In this document: piece by piece, positions 33,547 to 43,596 of the stretch | Layout of the letters: every line of letters starts with the position of its first letter | How positions within the stretch are numbered: the stretch's first letter is position 1 | Assembly (NCBI GenBank): GCA_965371805.1 | Contig: CBDUZW010000003.1 | Span: 1 to 64,000 of the forward strand | Direction of reading: 5' to 3' | Length of the DNA: 64,000 nt | Source: JAOZTV01 sp965371805 | GTDB lineage: Bacteria > Acidobacteriota > Aminicenantia > UBA2199 | Position numbers and translations under genes: made by a program | The notes under the pieces: generated by a model | Told to the model about the DNA's origin: nothing | The model's input: only the letters and a program-made list of their open reading frames with translations | Databases searched by the model: none

Positions 33547-34836
33547 ATGAAATTTGAGTTTTTTATAGCTAAGAGGTATCTCAGTAAAGGCGAGAAAAAA
33601 TCGTTTATATCTATTATCTCTCTTGTTTCAATTATTGGAATTACAATTGGAGTCGCTGCATTAATAATTGCACTTGCTCTAATCAGCGGGTTTCAAATGG
33701 ACATCAGAGACCGGTTGCTTGACTCCACATCACATATAATGATCTTATGTGATGAGAGTGAAGATTATAAATCTATAATAACCGAATTGAAAGAAAATTT
33801 CCCTACAATTGAATCAATATCTCCAATTGTGTACGGGACGGTTCTACTTAAAGGAATTCCAAAAAATGGAACAGGAGTTCTGCTCAGAGGTGTACAACTT
33901 GGAGAAGATGGAGATAATTTAATAAAAAAACTTCAAAAAGTTAAAACTGACAAGAACCAGGAATATATTTTTGGTGATTTTAATCTATCATCAAAAGAGT
34001 ATATTGGAGAAATGCCTTCAGGAAGGAATGACCTGTTCCTCGGCAATGAGGTCGCAAAACGGTTAAAAGTGGGCATAGGTGATAAACTTACTACAATTAT
34101 CCCCAGACTTACCTTATCTCCAAATGGTTTAATGGCAAAAATGAGAAAAATGAAAGTTACCGGTATATTCAAATCCGGTCTCTATGAAATAGATAACGGA
34201 ACAGTCTTAACAAATATTAAAACTGCACAGAATGTATTTGGATATAAAAATAGAGTCAGTCTGATCCAGATATTTATAAAGAACATATTTAATGCTGACA
34301 AGGTCGCATCAGAAATAGTGAAAAACAAGAAAATCAGAGATAAATTAGAATTTCTTGAGTCAAGGGTCATAACCTGGAAAGATATGAATGCCTCTTTATT
34401 TTCAGCTCTGGAATTTGAAAAGACAATTCTGTTTTTTACTCTGACATTGATAATCATTGTTGCATCTCTGAATATAATTGCAGGACTCATTCTTCTTGTT
34501 ATTCAAAAAATGAAGGATATCGGGATACTCCTATCCTATGGTGCAACACCAAAGATCATTAGAAATATTTTTTTTATACAGGGAGGAATCATCGGAATAA
34601 CCGGTACTTTTCTCGGAATTATAATTGGAACTGTTTTTTGCAATATTGCAAACAGATTTGAACTCTTTAAAATCCCATCAGATATTTATCAAATGGGGCA
34701 TATAAATTTCAACTCAAATATAAAGGACATCCTCCTTGTTGCCGTGGTTTCATTACTCATAAGTTTCACAGCAACGATCATCCCCTCAATAAAAGCATCA
34801 AAAATAAATGTAATAGACGCAGTAAAAAACGAGTAA
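33547..34836 (+). CDS. LolC/LolE-family lipoprotein-releasing ABC permease
   Basis: A 429-residue inner-membrane protein of the FtsX/LolC type. The N-terminus (FIAKRYLSKGEKKSFISIIS, then a first span IGITIGVAALIIALALISGF) matches LolC/LolE, followed by a periplasmic domain of about 200 residues and three C-terminal spans. With LolD it releases lipoproteins from the inner membrane for transport to the outer membrane, so it implies a Gram-negative envelope. No LolD ATPase gene is adjacent. It is the last gene of the ribH-to-lysS run, ending before a hairpin terminator. Confidence 0.88.
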   Translation: MKFEFFIAKRYLSKGEKKSFISIISLVSIIGITIGVAALIIALALISGFQMDIRDRLLDSTSHIMILCDESEDYKSIITELKENFPTIESISPIVYGTVLLKGIPKNGTGVLLRGVQLGEDGDNLIKKLQKVKTDKNQEYIFGDFNLSSKEYIGEMPSGRNDLFLGNEVAKRLKVGIGDKLTTIIPRLTLSPNGLMAKMRKMKVTGIFKSGLYEIDNGTVLTNIKTAQNVFGYKNRVSLIQIFIKNIFNADKVASEIVKNKKIRDKLEFLESRVITWKDMNASLFSALEFEKTILFFTLTLIIIVASLNIIAGLILLVIQKMKDIGILLSYGATPKIIRNIFFIQGGIIGITGTFLGIIIGTVFCNIANRFELFKIPSDIYQMGHINFNSNIKDILLVAVVSLLISFTATIIPSIKASKINVIDAVKNE

Positions 34837-34841
34837 TATGC

Positions 34842-34873
34842 CATCAACCTTATGGTATTTGTTCAGGTTGATG
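34842..34873 (+). terminator. Hairpin between convergent genes
   Basis: CATCAACCT (34842-34850) pairs perfectly with AGGTTGATG (34865-34873) around a 14-base loop and is followed by AT-rich sequence (ATATATTTTATATAG). It lies just after the LolC/E-type gene and before the end of the convergent CARDB gene, so it could stop transcripts from both sides. Confidence 0.55.
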
Positions 34874-34926
34874 ATATATTTTATATAGTTGTAAAGTCAC
34901 TTATAGTTTTATTGTTTTATTAGTAT

Positions 34927-35835
34927 TTAATGTATATTTGCATCCCAGGTTTGTCCCCAATTGATAAGTTGTCTTTTTAATGTTCTGCCATCCTTCTCAT
35001 AAATCATGACTTCCAGTTTATTTGAAGTATAGGGTGTTGAACCATTATAATTAAGAGTTATAAAAATATTGTTAGTAAAATGCTTCTGTCCTTTTGGAAC
35101 TCCATTAGGTAACCTTCCAGCCGGGACAAAACTGAAATTGTAATTAGGTGCTGAACTACTAGGAACCTTAACACCGATAAAACATGCTTTAGGATAACTT
35201 GGATCGATATAATACTGGACTTGAAATCTCACCAGATATGGTTCAGTTGCTATCCGTTTGATACCATCGATTCTAAAGCGATATGGTTTTATTACTGGTT
35301 TTTTCCTAGTTATTTTAACAATACATTGATTTACATTATTTCTCTCATTAATTTTATTACCGGGATCCACAATCGCAAAAAGACCGAACATACCTTCTGG
35401 AGTATTTTTTGGAAGTTTAAGATAATTACGCAATTTAATTCTATGACTTTGGCCGGGTGCCAGATCTGGAGTATTCCCGATACGTCCACCCTTGAGCATA
35501 CAATATTTTTTATAGACTTCTGAAAATCTGGCTAATTTTATCGCGGGTCTACCTCCAGCTGGTCCTAAAACTATATCCACAAAATAACCTCCACTTGCAT
35601 TGCTTTGAGTACCTATAGCCTTAGCACTGCCGACATTTTTAATATTGATTTCAACATACTTTAAGACGCTGCCTGATTCTACCGTTCTTTCCTGTGAAAT
35701 GATTCTTGTAACTACTAGATCAGATTTTTTCTTAAACACCCTTTTGTGGTTTTTAACCTGAGCTCTTATACTACCTGTGATAAGAATCACTAGAAATAGC
35801 ACCAGACTGATTTTTTTTAATACCTGTTTAAACAT
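34927..35835 (-). CDS. Exported CARDB-domain protein
   Basis: About 302 residues with a signal peptide (ISLVLFLVILITGSIRA). Residues around 40-170 form a CARDB-like adhesion domain: DLVVTRIISQERTVESG at the start, the late motif NKINERNNVNQCIVKI (Asn-Glu-Arg-Asn-Asn) at the end. A second beta-rich region (about 185-300) is not recognised. ATG 35835 has a perfect GGAGG five bases away; the frame extends six codons further up. It is divergent from another CARDB-motif protein 380 bases away, so the two may act together at the cell surface. Confidence 0.82.
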   Translation of the reverse strand: MFKQVLKKISLVLFLVILITGSIRAQVKNHKRVFKKKSDLVVTRIISQERTVESGSVLKYVEINIKNVGSAKAIGTQSNASGGYFVDIVLGPAGGRPAIKLARFSEVYKKYCMLKGGRIGNTPDLAPGQSHRIKLRNYLKLPKNTPEGMFGLFAIVDPGNKINERNNVNQCIVKITRKKPVIKPYRFRIDGIKRIATEPYLVRFQVQYYIDPSYPKACFIGVKVPSSSAPNYNFSFVPAGRLPNGVPKGQKHFTNNIFITLNYNGSTPYTSNKLEVMIYEKDGRTLKRQLINWGQTWDANIH

Positions 35836-35853
35836 TTGTTCCTCCTTTTTCAA

Positions 35854-36217
35854 TTTAATTCTATTTATTTATTTTTAAATCTTCATATATATTTAAACTG
35901 CTTCTTTATGCAATATGTATATAGGCAATAAGAATGCCATTTGAAATTTATTTTAAGTAAGGTTTAAAACGCTTATATTTCATGTTTTTTTTGAATGTAA
36001 AAAAAACTCTTTCCTCATTGTTCAACAATTTTGTAAATTAAACGACAAAATTGTCGGATTCTGGCAGTAGAGTTTAAATAAAATTCTAAAAAATCAAAAG
36101 TTATATATAAGTATTTGTATGCCTTAACGTATTGCTTAAAATATATATTCAGCTATTGCATCCATATGGCACTGTATTTGCTATAAGTATTTTGTTGGTA
36201 TATATAAGGAGAATAAA
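35854..36217. promoter_or_regulatory. Shared upstream region of two divergent CARDB-type genes
   Basis: This 364-base AT-rich gap has no gene. Around 36018-36058 it contains two neighbouring short palindromes: TTGTTCAACAA, and CGACAA-AA-TTGTCG, which share the half-site (C)AACAA/ACAA and could be an operator. Promoter boxes are not convincing enough to name. Confidence 0.4.
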
Positions 36218-37330
36218 ATGAAAAGAGTTCTATTTTTAATGATTATGTTTTTTGTGATTGTTTCAGGCAGGGAAGTGTTTTCAGCAAGTCTAACAATATT
36301 GAGCCCCAGTGATGACAGCAGTATTTTAAAAGCTAAATCCACATCAATTACATGGAATGCTGTAGGGACAACAAATGGCTTTGAGATCAGTCTCTGGAAA
36401 AACGGAATTTTAGTGAGTGTTATCAAACCAAATTTGTCGGCAGGAAATGGTATCAGAACCTTATCCTGGATAGCACCTTTTATATGTGGAACAGGTTATC
36501 AGATCAAGATAAGAGAAAAAAACACTTCAATATCTGATTTTAGCGAAACTTTTAATATTATCGGATGCGGAGAATTGAGTTTTATTACAATTAGGCATGA
36601 TCTTCAGATAAAAGATATCCGTTATGAATTTAGCAGAGGGGGATGGATAGTTGCCAGAATAAAGAGTAATGAGAATAATTTTAATGGAGATGTTAAATTT
36701 TCAATTCAAGGACGTCTTATTGGAAATTCAAGCTCTATTCTTTCAAAAAGATTGAATATTCCTAAGAGAGTTACTAGAGATGTTTATCTGGTGCCTTTAA
36801 ATGCTTCTTCAATACCGCCAAGTGGTTCAAGAATTATTATTCAAATGGATATTGATAATAAGATTAATGAAACCAATGAAAGAAATAATCGGATGGAGAA
36901 GAAAATTTCAAATTATGACATTTTCTTCAATGTAAGACCAAGAAATTCTGTCATTTTAAGAAAACTTTATTTTAAAGGTGGGAAGGATTATAGACTGGAA
37001 TTCGATTTAAAGATTAAACATAATTATCATAGAGCTTTAGAAAGGGTTTCTGTTAATTGGAATATTATGGAAGTTGGAGGGGCATATTTTAGTCAAAACA
37101 GTTTTGATGAAAGAATTCCATATATAATAGAAAGAATAGAACCTGGAGTTGAATATAAAAAGCACTTTAATTTAACCTTTGGAAGACATGGAAGAAGGAA
37201 TGCCAAGTCTCCAAAATTGAAAAAAGGAAAATCATATAGAGTCAGTTTAAAATTCGATGATACTGAGAGATTCCACGAAACAAATGAAAGGAATAATTTT
37301 TCAAGTTTTACATTTAGAGTTCCTAAATAG
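36218..37330 (+). CDS. Exported protein with Kre9/KNH-like and CARDB-like domains
   Basis: A 370-residue secreted protein with signal peptide (FLMIMFFVIVSGREVFSA). Residues about 25-115 resemble the Kre9/KNH Ser-Thr-rich domain: LTILSPSDDSSILKAKSTSI then TWNAVG and GTGYQIKIREKN. Two CARDB-like domains follow, each ending in an Asn-Glu-Arg-Asn-Asn box: NETNERNNRMEKK near 227 and HETNERNNFSSF near 360. Such multi-domain proteins are typically surface or matrix binding modules. AAGGAG lies before the ATG. The neighbour in the opposite direction is also a CARDB protein. Confidence 0.8.
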   Translation: MKRVLFLMIMFFVIVSGREVFSASLTILSPSDDSSILKAKSTSITWNAVGTTNGFEISLWKNGILVSVIKPNLSAGNGIRTLSWIAPFICGTGYQIKIREKNTSISDFSETFNIIGCGELSFITIRHDLQIKDIRYEFSRGGWIVARIKSNENNFNGDVKFSIQGRLIGNSSSILSKRLNIPKRVTRDVYLVPLNASSIPPSGSRIIIQMDIDNKINETNERNNRMEKKISNYDIFFNVRPRNSVILRKLYFKGGKDYRLEFDLKIKHNYHRALERVSVNWNIMEVGGAYFSQNSFDERIPYIIERIEPGVEYKKHFNLTFGRHGRRNAKSPKLKKGKSYRVSLKFDDTERFHETNERNNFSSFTFRVPK

Positions 37331-37561
37331 ACTTGAATTTTAAACTGGAAAGACAATGTCATGCCAGAGCTTCTATAGCATAAATTTATAGTTTATTTGG
37401 TAGTAAAAGTAAAATTATGTTCAATTAGGTTGAACTGTTTTATTCCTGTTTTCTGAGAAAGTTGTTTTTTTGGATTTTTATACTATAACTGTAGATAGAC
37501 ATTGGTTGTTTATTGCTTGATTATTTTTTACTAGCCGTAACTGGTTACCAAGGAGGAATTG

Positions 37562-37876
37562 ATGGAAAGTTTAATTAATCTATGCGGTGAATGGTACTTA
37601 ATAATACTAATCGGTATATTATTCACATTTTTTGGAATGATCAGTTTAAAACTGGGTGATTTTTTTTATGCGGTAAGAGAAATTGCCAGAAATACAAGAG
37701 AGAAAAAGTCTGAAGACAGTGAAAATGATTATGAGGAAAAACAAATAGGATTAATGAATATTAAAGGATTTATATTAAGTTCAAAAGGGATTTTTGTGTT
37801 TCTTGGACTGGCATTGATATTTATTGGTTGGATTCCATTATTACAAAAACTAAAAAGAATAATTGGTGTACATTAA
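37562..37876 (+). CDS. Small membrane protein with two spans
   Basis: A 104-residue protein with hydrophobic helices at about 10-30 (WYLIILIGILFTFFGMISL) and 78-97 (GIFVFLGLALIFIGWIPLL), separated by a charged, acidic loop. I do not recognise a family. ATG 37562 is preceded by AAGGAGG at an ideal distance, so I trust that it is translated. It stands alone between a CARDB-type gene and the zinc-ribbon gene. Confidence 0.65.
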   Translation: MESLINLCGEWYLIILIGILFTFFGMISLKLGDFFYAVREIARNTREKKSEDSENDYEEKQIGLMNIKGFILSSKGIFVFLGLALIFIGWIPLLQKLKRIIGVH

Positions 37877-38041
37877 ATCTTAAATTCAAGCATATCTTCT
37901 ATTCAATATTTAATAATTAGTATGCTTAAAATGAATGCTCTTTTGATACTGGAAACCCGAAAACAGTCTGTTTGGTCTGATTAAATATCGTTAAAAAATA
38001 ATAATTTTTATTTTTAACAAAAAATAGTGTAGAATGTGATT

Positions 38042-39001
38042 ATGGAAAACCAAATATCAGATTTATTTACAAGATGTCCAAAGTGTCGGTCATTTTCAAT
38101 TCAAAATCAAAATTATTTAGAAAACAACAAAACTTCATTAAAAAACAAATTCTTCTGTAGTAACTGTAATCATAAATTTTCTTCAAAAGTAGAGAAGAGC
38201 ATTCCTGAAGAAAAGATCCCTGAAAAGCCTATTCAAGAAGAGACAATTTTTGAAAATAAAAATCCAGTTGAAAAAACATACAATAACAAAAGATATTTAA
38301 CTTTTGCAGTTTTCTCTATTATTTTAACCATAACTGTATTTGCTTTTGTAATAAATCAAAAAAAACCAAAGAATTTGAAAGGTGACAACTTAAAAAAAGG
38401 AATTAATGCTGAGCAAATTGTTAATATTGATCAAAACAAAGCAAATCAAACGAATACTGTTCAAACTAATGATGATCAGAAAAAACCATTAATAACAAAT
38501 CAACAAAAAGACCTTTCTGAATCTAAAAGACCCGACACTGAAGATATTGAAATAAAAAAGAGTAATATTGATAAAGTGAAAATACAAAAATTCGAAGCAA
38601 TGCCGAAACTCACAAACAGAACATCTATAAAAGCTATAAATCTTAATTATTTGAGAGTAAGAAAAAGTCATGCTCTTGAATCTGACCCAGCATTTAGATG
38701 GAAATTTAAGACTGAAACAATTACGATAAGAAGAGAAAATAACCAAAAAGTTTATATTGCAGGCAATTCATCAGGAACTAAAAAATGGATGGTTGATGAT
38801 GCGTTATATATTAATGGGAAAAAATTCCAGGGTTGGGAGATTGAACCCGAAAACATAGGGGTCATTCCTCATGAATGTAGAAGAAAACCTCTAGATATCA
38901 CCAATATGGTCCCTCCGGAAAAAGATATTAATTTAAATATTAAATTGATTGATTATGGAAAATTCTGGGGAAATACATCAATATATGTAGTTGTCAAATA
39001 A
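38042..39001 (+). CDS. Zinc-ribbon membrane protein of unknown function
   Basis: A 319-residue protein. The N-terminal zinc ribbon has two Cys-x2-Cys pairs, CPKC and CSNC, like the MJ0042 type. A basic/acidic linker leads to one span (YLTFAVFSIILTITVFAFVI, about 85-105), then a long polar linker rich in Asn, Gln and Lys, and a C-terminal domain of about 100 residues (KWMVDDALYINGKKFQGWEI) that I cannot place. The layout fits a cytoplasmic zinc-binding head tied to a periplasmic domain. ATG 38042 is chosen; the frame begins with a GTG two codons earlier. Confidence 0.7.
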   Translation: MENQISDLFTRCPKCRSFSIQNQNYLENNKTSLKNKFFCSNCNHKFSSKVEKSIPEEKIPEKPIQEETIFENKNPVEKTYNNKRYLTFAVFSIILTITVFAFVINQKKPKNLKGDNLKKGINAEQIVNIDQNKANQTNTVQTNDDQKKPLITNQQKDLSESKRPDTEDIEIKKSNIDKVKIQKFEAMPKLTNRTSIKAINLNYLRVRKSHALESDPAFRWKFKTETITIRRENNQKVYIAGNSSGTKKWMVDDALYINGKKFQGWEIEPENIGVIPHECRRKPLDITNMVPPEKDINLNIKLIDYGKFWGNTSIYVVVK

Positions 39002-39032
39002 TCCCTTTTCTAATCAGATTTTTTAAAATTCA

Positions 39033-40991
39033 TTATAAAACATCAGCATCTTTGTCTATTTTAAAGAATGATATTGATGATTTTAACTGCTGTGCCTGCG
39101 ACGACAGCTGTTCAGCAGTTGAAGCCATTTCTTCCGATGAACTTGCATTTTTTTGAATAATTTCATCAAGTTCATTTATTGCTTTTACAATCTGACCCGC
39201 CCCCTGATTCTGTTCAGTACTTGATGCAGTTATTTCTGAAACAAGGTCTGCTGTTTTGCCTATATCAGGAACGAGTTCACCTAACATTTTCACCGCTTTC
39301 TCGGCTACTCCTACACTATTCTTTGCCAGCTCTGTAATCTCTTCTGCGGCGTTTTGACTTCTTTCTGCAAGCTTTCTCACCTCTGATGCAACAACAGCAA
39401 AACCTTTCCCATGCTCCCCTGCTCTAGCTGCTTCAATTGCAGCATTTAAAGCCAGTAAATTTGTCTGTCTTGCTATCTCCTGTATAATACCGATCTTGTC
39501 TGTGATCTCTTTCATAGCAATCGTAGTCCTATTTACTGCTTCTCCACTATCCTTAGCATTTGCTGACGCCTTTGCAGAAAGACTTTCTGTCTGTTGAGCA
39601 TTATCAGTATTATGTTGAATATTTGCACCCATCTCTTCCATTGAAGTGGAAATCTCCTCTGCAGAAGACGCCTGTAGCGTAGCTCCCTGTGATATCGATT
39701 GTGCTGACGAACTCAGTTCATTACTACCGGATGCAACATTTTCAGAGACCGTCTGAACTTCAGTCACAATTCTTATAAGATTATCAGACATTAGCAGCAT
39801 TGCTTTGCCTAATTGTCCAATCTCATCTTTTTGATCTACATCCAATTGAGCTGTAAGATCTCCTTCTGCTATTTGTTCAGAGAATCTTACTCCCTTCAAG
39901 ATAGGTGTAGTTATACTAAGAGCAATAAATAGTGAAACCATAACTACTAATATAATAATAACCAAAGCTGATAATAGAATCGTTTTTATTAAAGCATTGA
40001 TTGGTTCAATTATCTCCGTATGGCCTATTTCCGCAGTCAAAACCCAGGTTATATCGCCAACCTTTACAGATGTATATGCAGCAAGCACCTCAGATCCATT
40101 ATAATTTTTCGTAATTTTACTGTCTGTCTTTCCCGACAAAGCATTCCTGACTGCTTCAGTATCACATCCATTTTCTTTTACTGTTCCAGTAAGTGATGCT
40201 GATACAGATCGTCCCTCTTTGTCAAGAAAAGACCCACTTCTCATCCTGAAATCTTTAGCAACAAGTAAAGTCTCCCCACTTTTACCCATACCTGTTCTTT
40301 GTTCAAGCATTATCTTATTAATCGCTTCAATAGACATCTGAATTGCGACTACACCTATAATCTTTCCATCTTCCTTTAACGGTGCTGCAACAAATTGGGT
40401 TGGAGCACCATTGGAGATAGCATAGGGTTTGATATCTGAAAGAACGATTTTTCCTTCTTTTGAAGCTATTCTCCACATATCCCTCAATGATGAATCTGTT
40501 TTTGAAATTCTTGTTCCAAAGTCTCTGTTTTTTGCAACAGAATAGCTTACATCACCATCATCTGCATCTATAAGAAAGATATCATTATATCCATATTGGT
40601 CCAGATAAAACTTTATATTTGGATGAAATATATCATGCAATTCCTTATATTCTTCAGTTGCATCAAATTTTCCTTCTGTATTTCCTTTAAATTTATTTCC
40701 ACTAGCTCCTCCCCCAGAATTATACTCCTCATCTAAAGCTTTATAAGTCTCTTTGACAAATGGATTATTGGCAATTACGGTAACATCAGCAATTATTTCT
40801 GTAAAAAGTGACTCAACTTGTGATTTCTTTATATCGCGTACAGACATTAACTGTTCAAATGATTTCTTCATTAATGCATCATCAGCATTATTAAGAGATA
40901 TCCAGCCAACAAGAGCTAGAGGAATTATACCTACAATTAAAAATAATCCAATCAATTTCGGTTTCAATTTAATGTCTTTTAGTTTTACCAT
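39033..40991 (-). CDS. Methyl-accepting chemotaxis protein with a dCache-type sensor
   Basis: A 652-residue chemoreceptor. One span near residue 15-32, a periplasmic sensor of about 290 residues of the double-Cache type (YNDIFLIDADDGDVSYSVAK, GVVAIQMSIEAINKIM, TWVLTAEIG), a second span (LLSALVIIILVVMVSLFIAL), a HAMP domain and a signalling helical hairpin with the conserved tip (EIARQTNLLALNAAIEAARA, GEHGKGFAVVASEVRKLAER). It would control flagellar or pilus motility through CheA/CheW, which are not encoded nearby. The ligand cannot be told from sequence. The gene is monocistronic. Confidence 0.95.
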   Translation of the reverse strand: MVKLKDIKLKPKLIGLFLIVGIIPLALVGWISLNNADDALMKKSFEQLMSVRDIKKSQVESLFTEIIADVTVIANNPFVKETYKALDEEYNSGGGASGNKFKGNTEGKFDATEEYKELHDIFHPNIKFYLDQYGYNDIFLIDADDGDVSYSVAKNRDFGTRISKTDSSLRDMWRIASKEGKIVLSDIKPYAISNGAPTQFVAAPLKEDGKIIGVVAIQMSIEAINKIMLEQRTGMGKSGETLLVAKDFRMRSGSFLDKEGRSVSASLTGTVKENGCDTEAVRNALSGKTDSKITKNYNGSEVLAAYTSVKVGDITWVLTAEIGHTEIIEPINALIKTILLSALVIIILVVMVSLFIALSITTPILKGVRFSEQIAEGDLTAQLDVDQKDEIGQLGKAMLLMSDNLIRIVTEVQTVSENVASGSNELSSSAQSISQGATLQASSAEEISTSMEEMGANIQHNTDNAQQTESLSAKASANAKDSGEAVNRTTIAMKEITDKIGIIQEIARQTNLLALNAAIEAARAGEHGKGFAVVASEVRKLAERSQNAAEEITELAKNSVGVAEKAVKMLGELVPDIGKTADLVSEITASSTEQNQGAGQIVKAINELDEIIQKNASSSEEMASTAEQLSSQAQQLKSSISFFKIDKDADVL

Positions 40992-41190
40992 ACTTTATCT
41001 CCATACTTAGATATCTATATTATAAGCTTATTTTTAAGCATAACATATAATTCCATATATTGAAATCTTTCACATATATTTACTATTAAATTATATTGTT
41101 ATTTTCATTTACTGTTTAAATTTCCTTAAAATAAAACAATTTTCTTTATATCCAAAAAATAATTTCATAGCACATATACCCGTTATCATA

Positions 41191-41219
41191 TTGCAAAAAA
41201 CAGTGATTTTAGGTATAAT
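41191..41219 (+). promoter_or_regulatory. Promoter of ackA
   Basis: -35 TTGCAA (41191-41196), 17-base spacer, -10 TATAAT (41214-41219), about 50 bases before the ackA start. Confidence 0.6.
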
Positions 41220-41268
41220 AACTTTATTCTTCAATATTTTTTACAATTGAAGATTAAGTGAGGGTAAA

Positions 41269-42486
41269 ATGAAAATATTTGTTATTAATAGTGGTAGTTC
41301 CTCTGTTAAGTTTCAGCTTATTAATATGACCACCAAAGATGTTATGGCAATAGGACTTGTAGAAAGAATAGGTCTTCCAAAATCAAGATTGAAGTATGAA
41401 AGTAAAAAAGGAAAAAGAACTTTCAACCAGGATATAAAAGACCATAAAGAAGGAATAAATCTAATTGTAAAAATCCTGACTGGGACTGAATTGGGAGTTT
41501 TAAAAGATATGAATGAAATATACGCTGTTGGTCACAGAGTCGTTCATGCAGGCGAGCAATTTAACAGTACCGTTATTCTAACAGATGAAGTAATGACAGC
41601 GTTAAAAAAAAGCACACATTTAGCCCCTCTTCATAACCCTCCAAATATTATTGGCGTTGAAGCTACAAAAGAGGTTCTGCCAAACACTCCAATGGCTGGA
41701 GTATTTGATACTGCATTTCATCAGACAATGCCCCCAAAAGCATATATATACCCTATCCCCTATGAATATTATAATAAATATAGAGTCCGTAGATATGGTT
41801 TTCATGGGACCTCTCACTTGTATGTATCCAAAGAAGGTGCAAGATTAATGAAGAGAAAACTCACTGATCTTAAAATTATTACCTGCCATCTTGGAAATGG
41901 TGCTTCAATGGCTGCAATAAAATATGGTAAATCCATTGATACAACAATGGGATTTACACCCCTCGAAGGTTTAATGATGGGAACAAGATGTGGCGATATT
42001 GATCCTGCAATTCCTCTTTTCCTTCAAAGAGTAGAAGGTCTGGAATCTCATGAAATTGATGCAATCCTCAACAGAAAGAGTGGCGTTTTAGGTATATCTA
42101 TGATTTCTTCAGATATGAGAGATGTTGAGTCATCAGCAGAGGATCATGGAAATTTACAGGCACAACTTGCAATTGAGATGTATGCATATAAAATCAAAAA
42201 ATATATTGGTTCATATGTAGCTGCAATGAATGGAGTTGATCTCATTATATTTACAGCAGGAATTGGCGAACGTGATACTCTTGTAAGACATAAAGTTCTT
42301 GAAGATATGGAATGTTTTGGAATTGATTTTGATCCTGAAATAAATGAGAAAGTATTTGGAGAATTAGGCACCTTAACTAAACCGGATTCAAAGGTAAAAG
42401 TAATGGTCATTCCAACAAACGAAGAGTTAGAAATAGCTGAACAAACCATGGCTGTTGTTGAGAAAAACACCAAAACAAAAAAATAA
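41269..42486 (+). CDS. ackA: Acetate kinase
   Basis: It converts acetyl phosphate and ADP to acetate and ATP, or the reverse, in acetate metabolism. The 405 residues have all family signatures: NSGSSSVKFQL at the start, AVGHRVVHAGEQF, RRYGFHGTSHLYV, ITCHLGNGASMAAI, TTMGFTPLEGLMMGTRCGD and FTAGIGERD. The partner phosphotransacetylase is not adjacent. It has its own promoter just upstream. The C-terminus is lysine-rich. Length and motifs are normal. Confidence 0.98.
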   Translation: MKIFVINSGSSSVKFQLINMTTKDVMAIGLVERIGLPKSRLKYESKKGKRTFNQDIKDHKEGINLIVKILTGTELGVLKDMNEIYAVGHRVVHAGEQFNSTVILTDEVMTALKKSTHLAPLHNPPNIIGVEATKEVLPNTPMAGVFDTAFHQTMPPKAYIYPIPYEYYNKYRVRRYGFHGTSHLYVSKEGARLMKRKLTDLKIITCHLGNGASMAAIKYGKSIDTTMGFTPLEGLMMGTRCGDIDPAIPLFLQRVEGLESHEIDAILNRKSGVLGISMISSDMRDVESSAEDHGNLQAQLAIEMYAYKIKKYIGSYVAAMNGVDLIIFTAGIGERDTLVRHKVLEDMECFGIDFDPEINEKVFGELGTLTKPDSKVKVMVIPTNEELEIAEQTMAVVEKNTKTKK

Positions 42487-42568
42487 TAACCTTTTTTGCA
42501 AGAAAATCAATTTTTAATTGTTTTAATTTTTTAGAGAGACAGGTCTAGAAATATATAAGGAGGTTTTT

Positions 42569-43594
42569 ATGAAAAAATTTTTAATAATTATGTTTTTAAT
42601 TTCATTAAGTGTATTTTGCTGGGCAGAGGCAAAGATAATCCCATTAAATGATAGTATTATGAAACCAAATCAAATAGTCGTTGGTGATGATCATATATAT
42701 ATTACTGAAGGAACCACAATTTCAATTTTTTCAATCAAAGATTATAAATTTATATCAAAGTTTGGAAAAAAAGGGGAAGGACCGGGAGAGATTCAAGGAT
42801 CAAGAAGAGGTAATGTAAATCTTACGTTAATTCCAATGGGAGAAAAGCTTTATCTATTCAACCGAAATAAAGTTATGTATTTCTCAAAGAATGGAAAGTT
42901 CCTAAGTGAAAAGAGAATTGCAAGCGGATTTGTAAGAAGCTTATTACCCGTTAATGATAATTATGTCGGACGCTCAATGATTAGAGGGAAAAACAGATCA
43001 CTAAAAACAGCTGTTAATATTTTTAGTAAGGATCTTAGTAAAAAAAAGCTTTTTTATGGAGCAGAAAAAAATATGGAAAGAGGAAGCAGGTTTAAACATT
43101 TTATTCCTGATAGTATTTTTATATTGAGAGCACATAATGGGAAAGTATATATTAATGATACAAAAGAATTACTAATTAAAGTACTTGATAAAGCAGGAAA
43201 AAAAACCGGAGAAATAAAACATGAATTCAAACTATCCAAAGTATCTGAACAGACAAAAACAGATATCAAAAATTACTATAAAACTGACCCCACTTTCAAA
43301 GCTTTTTTTGAAAGGATTAGGAACAGGATCAAAGTAGGAAAAACATATAGTGCAATAAATGATTTTTTTATTGATAAGGACACGATTTATGTTCAAACTT
43401 ATAATAAAACAAATAAGGGAGTTAATTTCTTGATTTTTAATACCTCAGGAAAATTCATTAAAGAAACAGTTGTGCCTTTAGAAAGTATCAATGTTCTTGA
43501 TTTCTATCCATATTATATAAAGAACAACACTCTTTATCAGATCGTTGAAAACGAAGATGAAGAAGAATGGGAATTACATATTTCCAAGATATAA
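42569..43594 (+). CDS. Exported six-bladed beta-propeller protein (paralogue)
   Basis: A 341-residue secreted protein with a signal peptide (FLIIMFLISLSVFCWAEA). Blade motifs include PNQIVVGDDHIYITEG, FISKFGKKGEGPGEIQG and NFLIFNTSGKFIKETVV. It matches the protein at 28537-29565 along its whole length, including the ending (NTLYQIVENEDEEEWELH versus a near-identical NHLYQVLENEEDETWELY). ATAAGGAGG lies at an ideal distance before the ATG. The function is unknown. It ends 95 bases before a convergent peptidase gene, with a large hairpin in between. Confidence 0.82.
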   Translation: MKKFLIIMFLISLSVFCWAEAKIIPLNDSIMKPNQIVVGDDHIYITEGTTISIFSIKDYKFISKFGKKGEGPGEIQGSRRGNVNLTLIPMGEKLYLFNRNKVMYFSKNGKFLSEKRIASGFVRSLLPVNDNYVGRSMIRGKNRSLKTAVNIFSKDLSKKKLFYGAEKNMERGSRFKHFIPDSIFILRAHNGKVYINDTKELLIKVLDKAGKKTGEIKHEFKLSKVSEQTKTDIKNYYKTDPTFKAFFERIRNRIKVGKTYSAINDFFIDKDTIYVQTYNKTNKGVNFLIFNTSGKFIKETVVPLESINVLDFYPYYIKNNTLYQIVENEDEEEWELHISKI

Positions 43595-43596
43595 AG

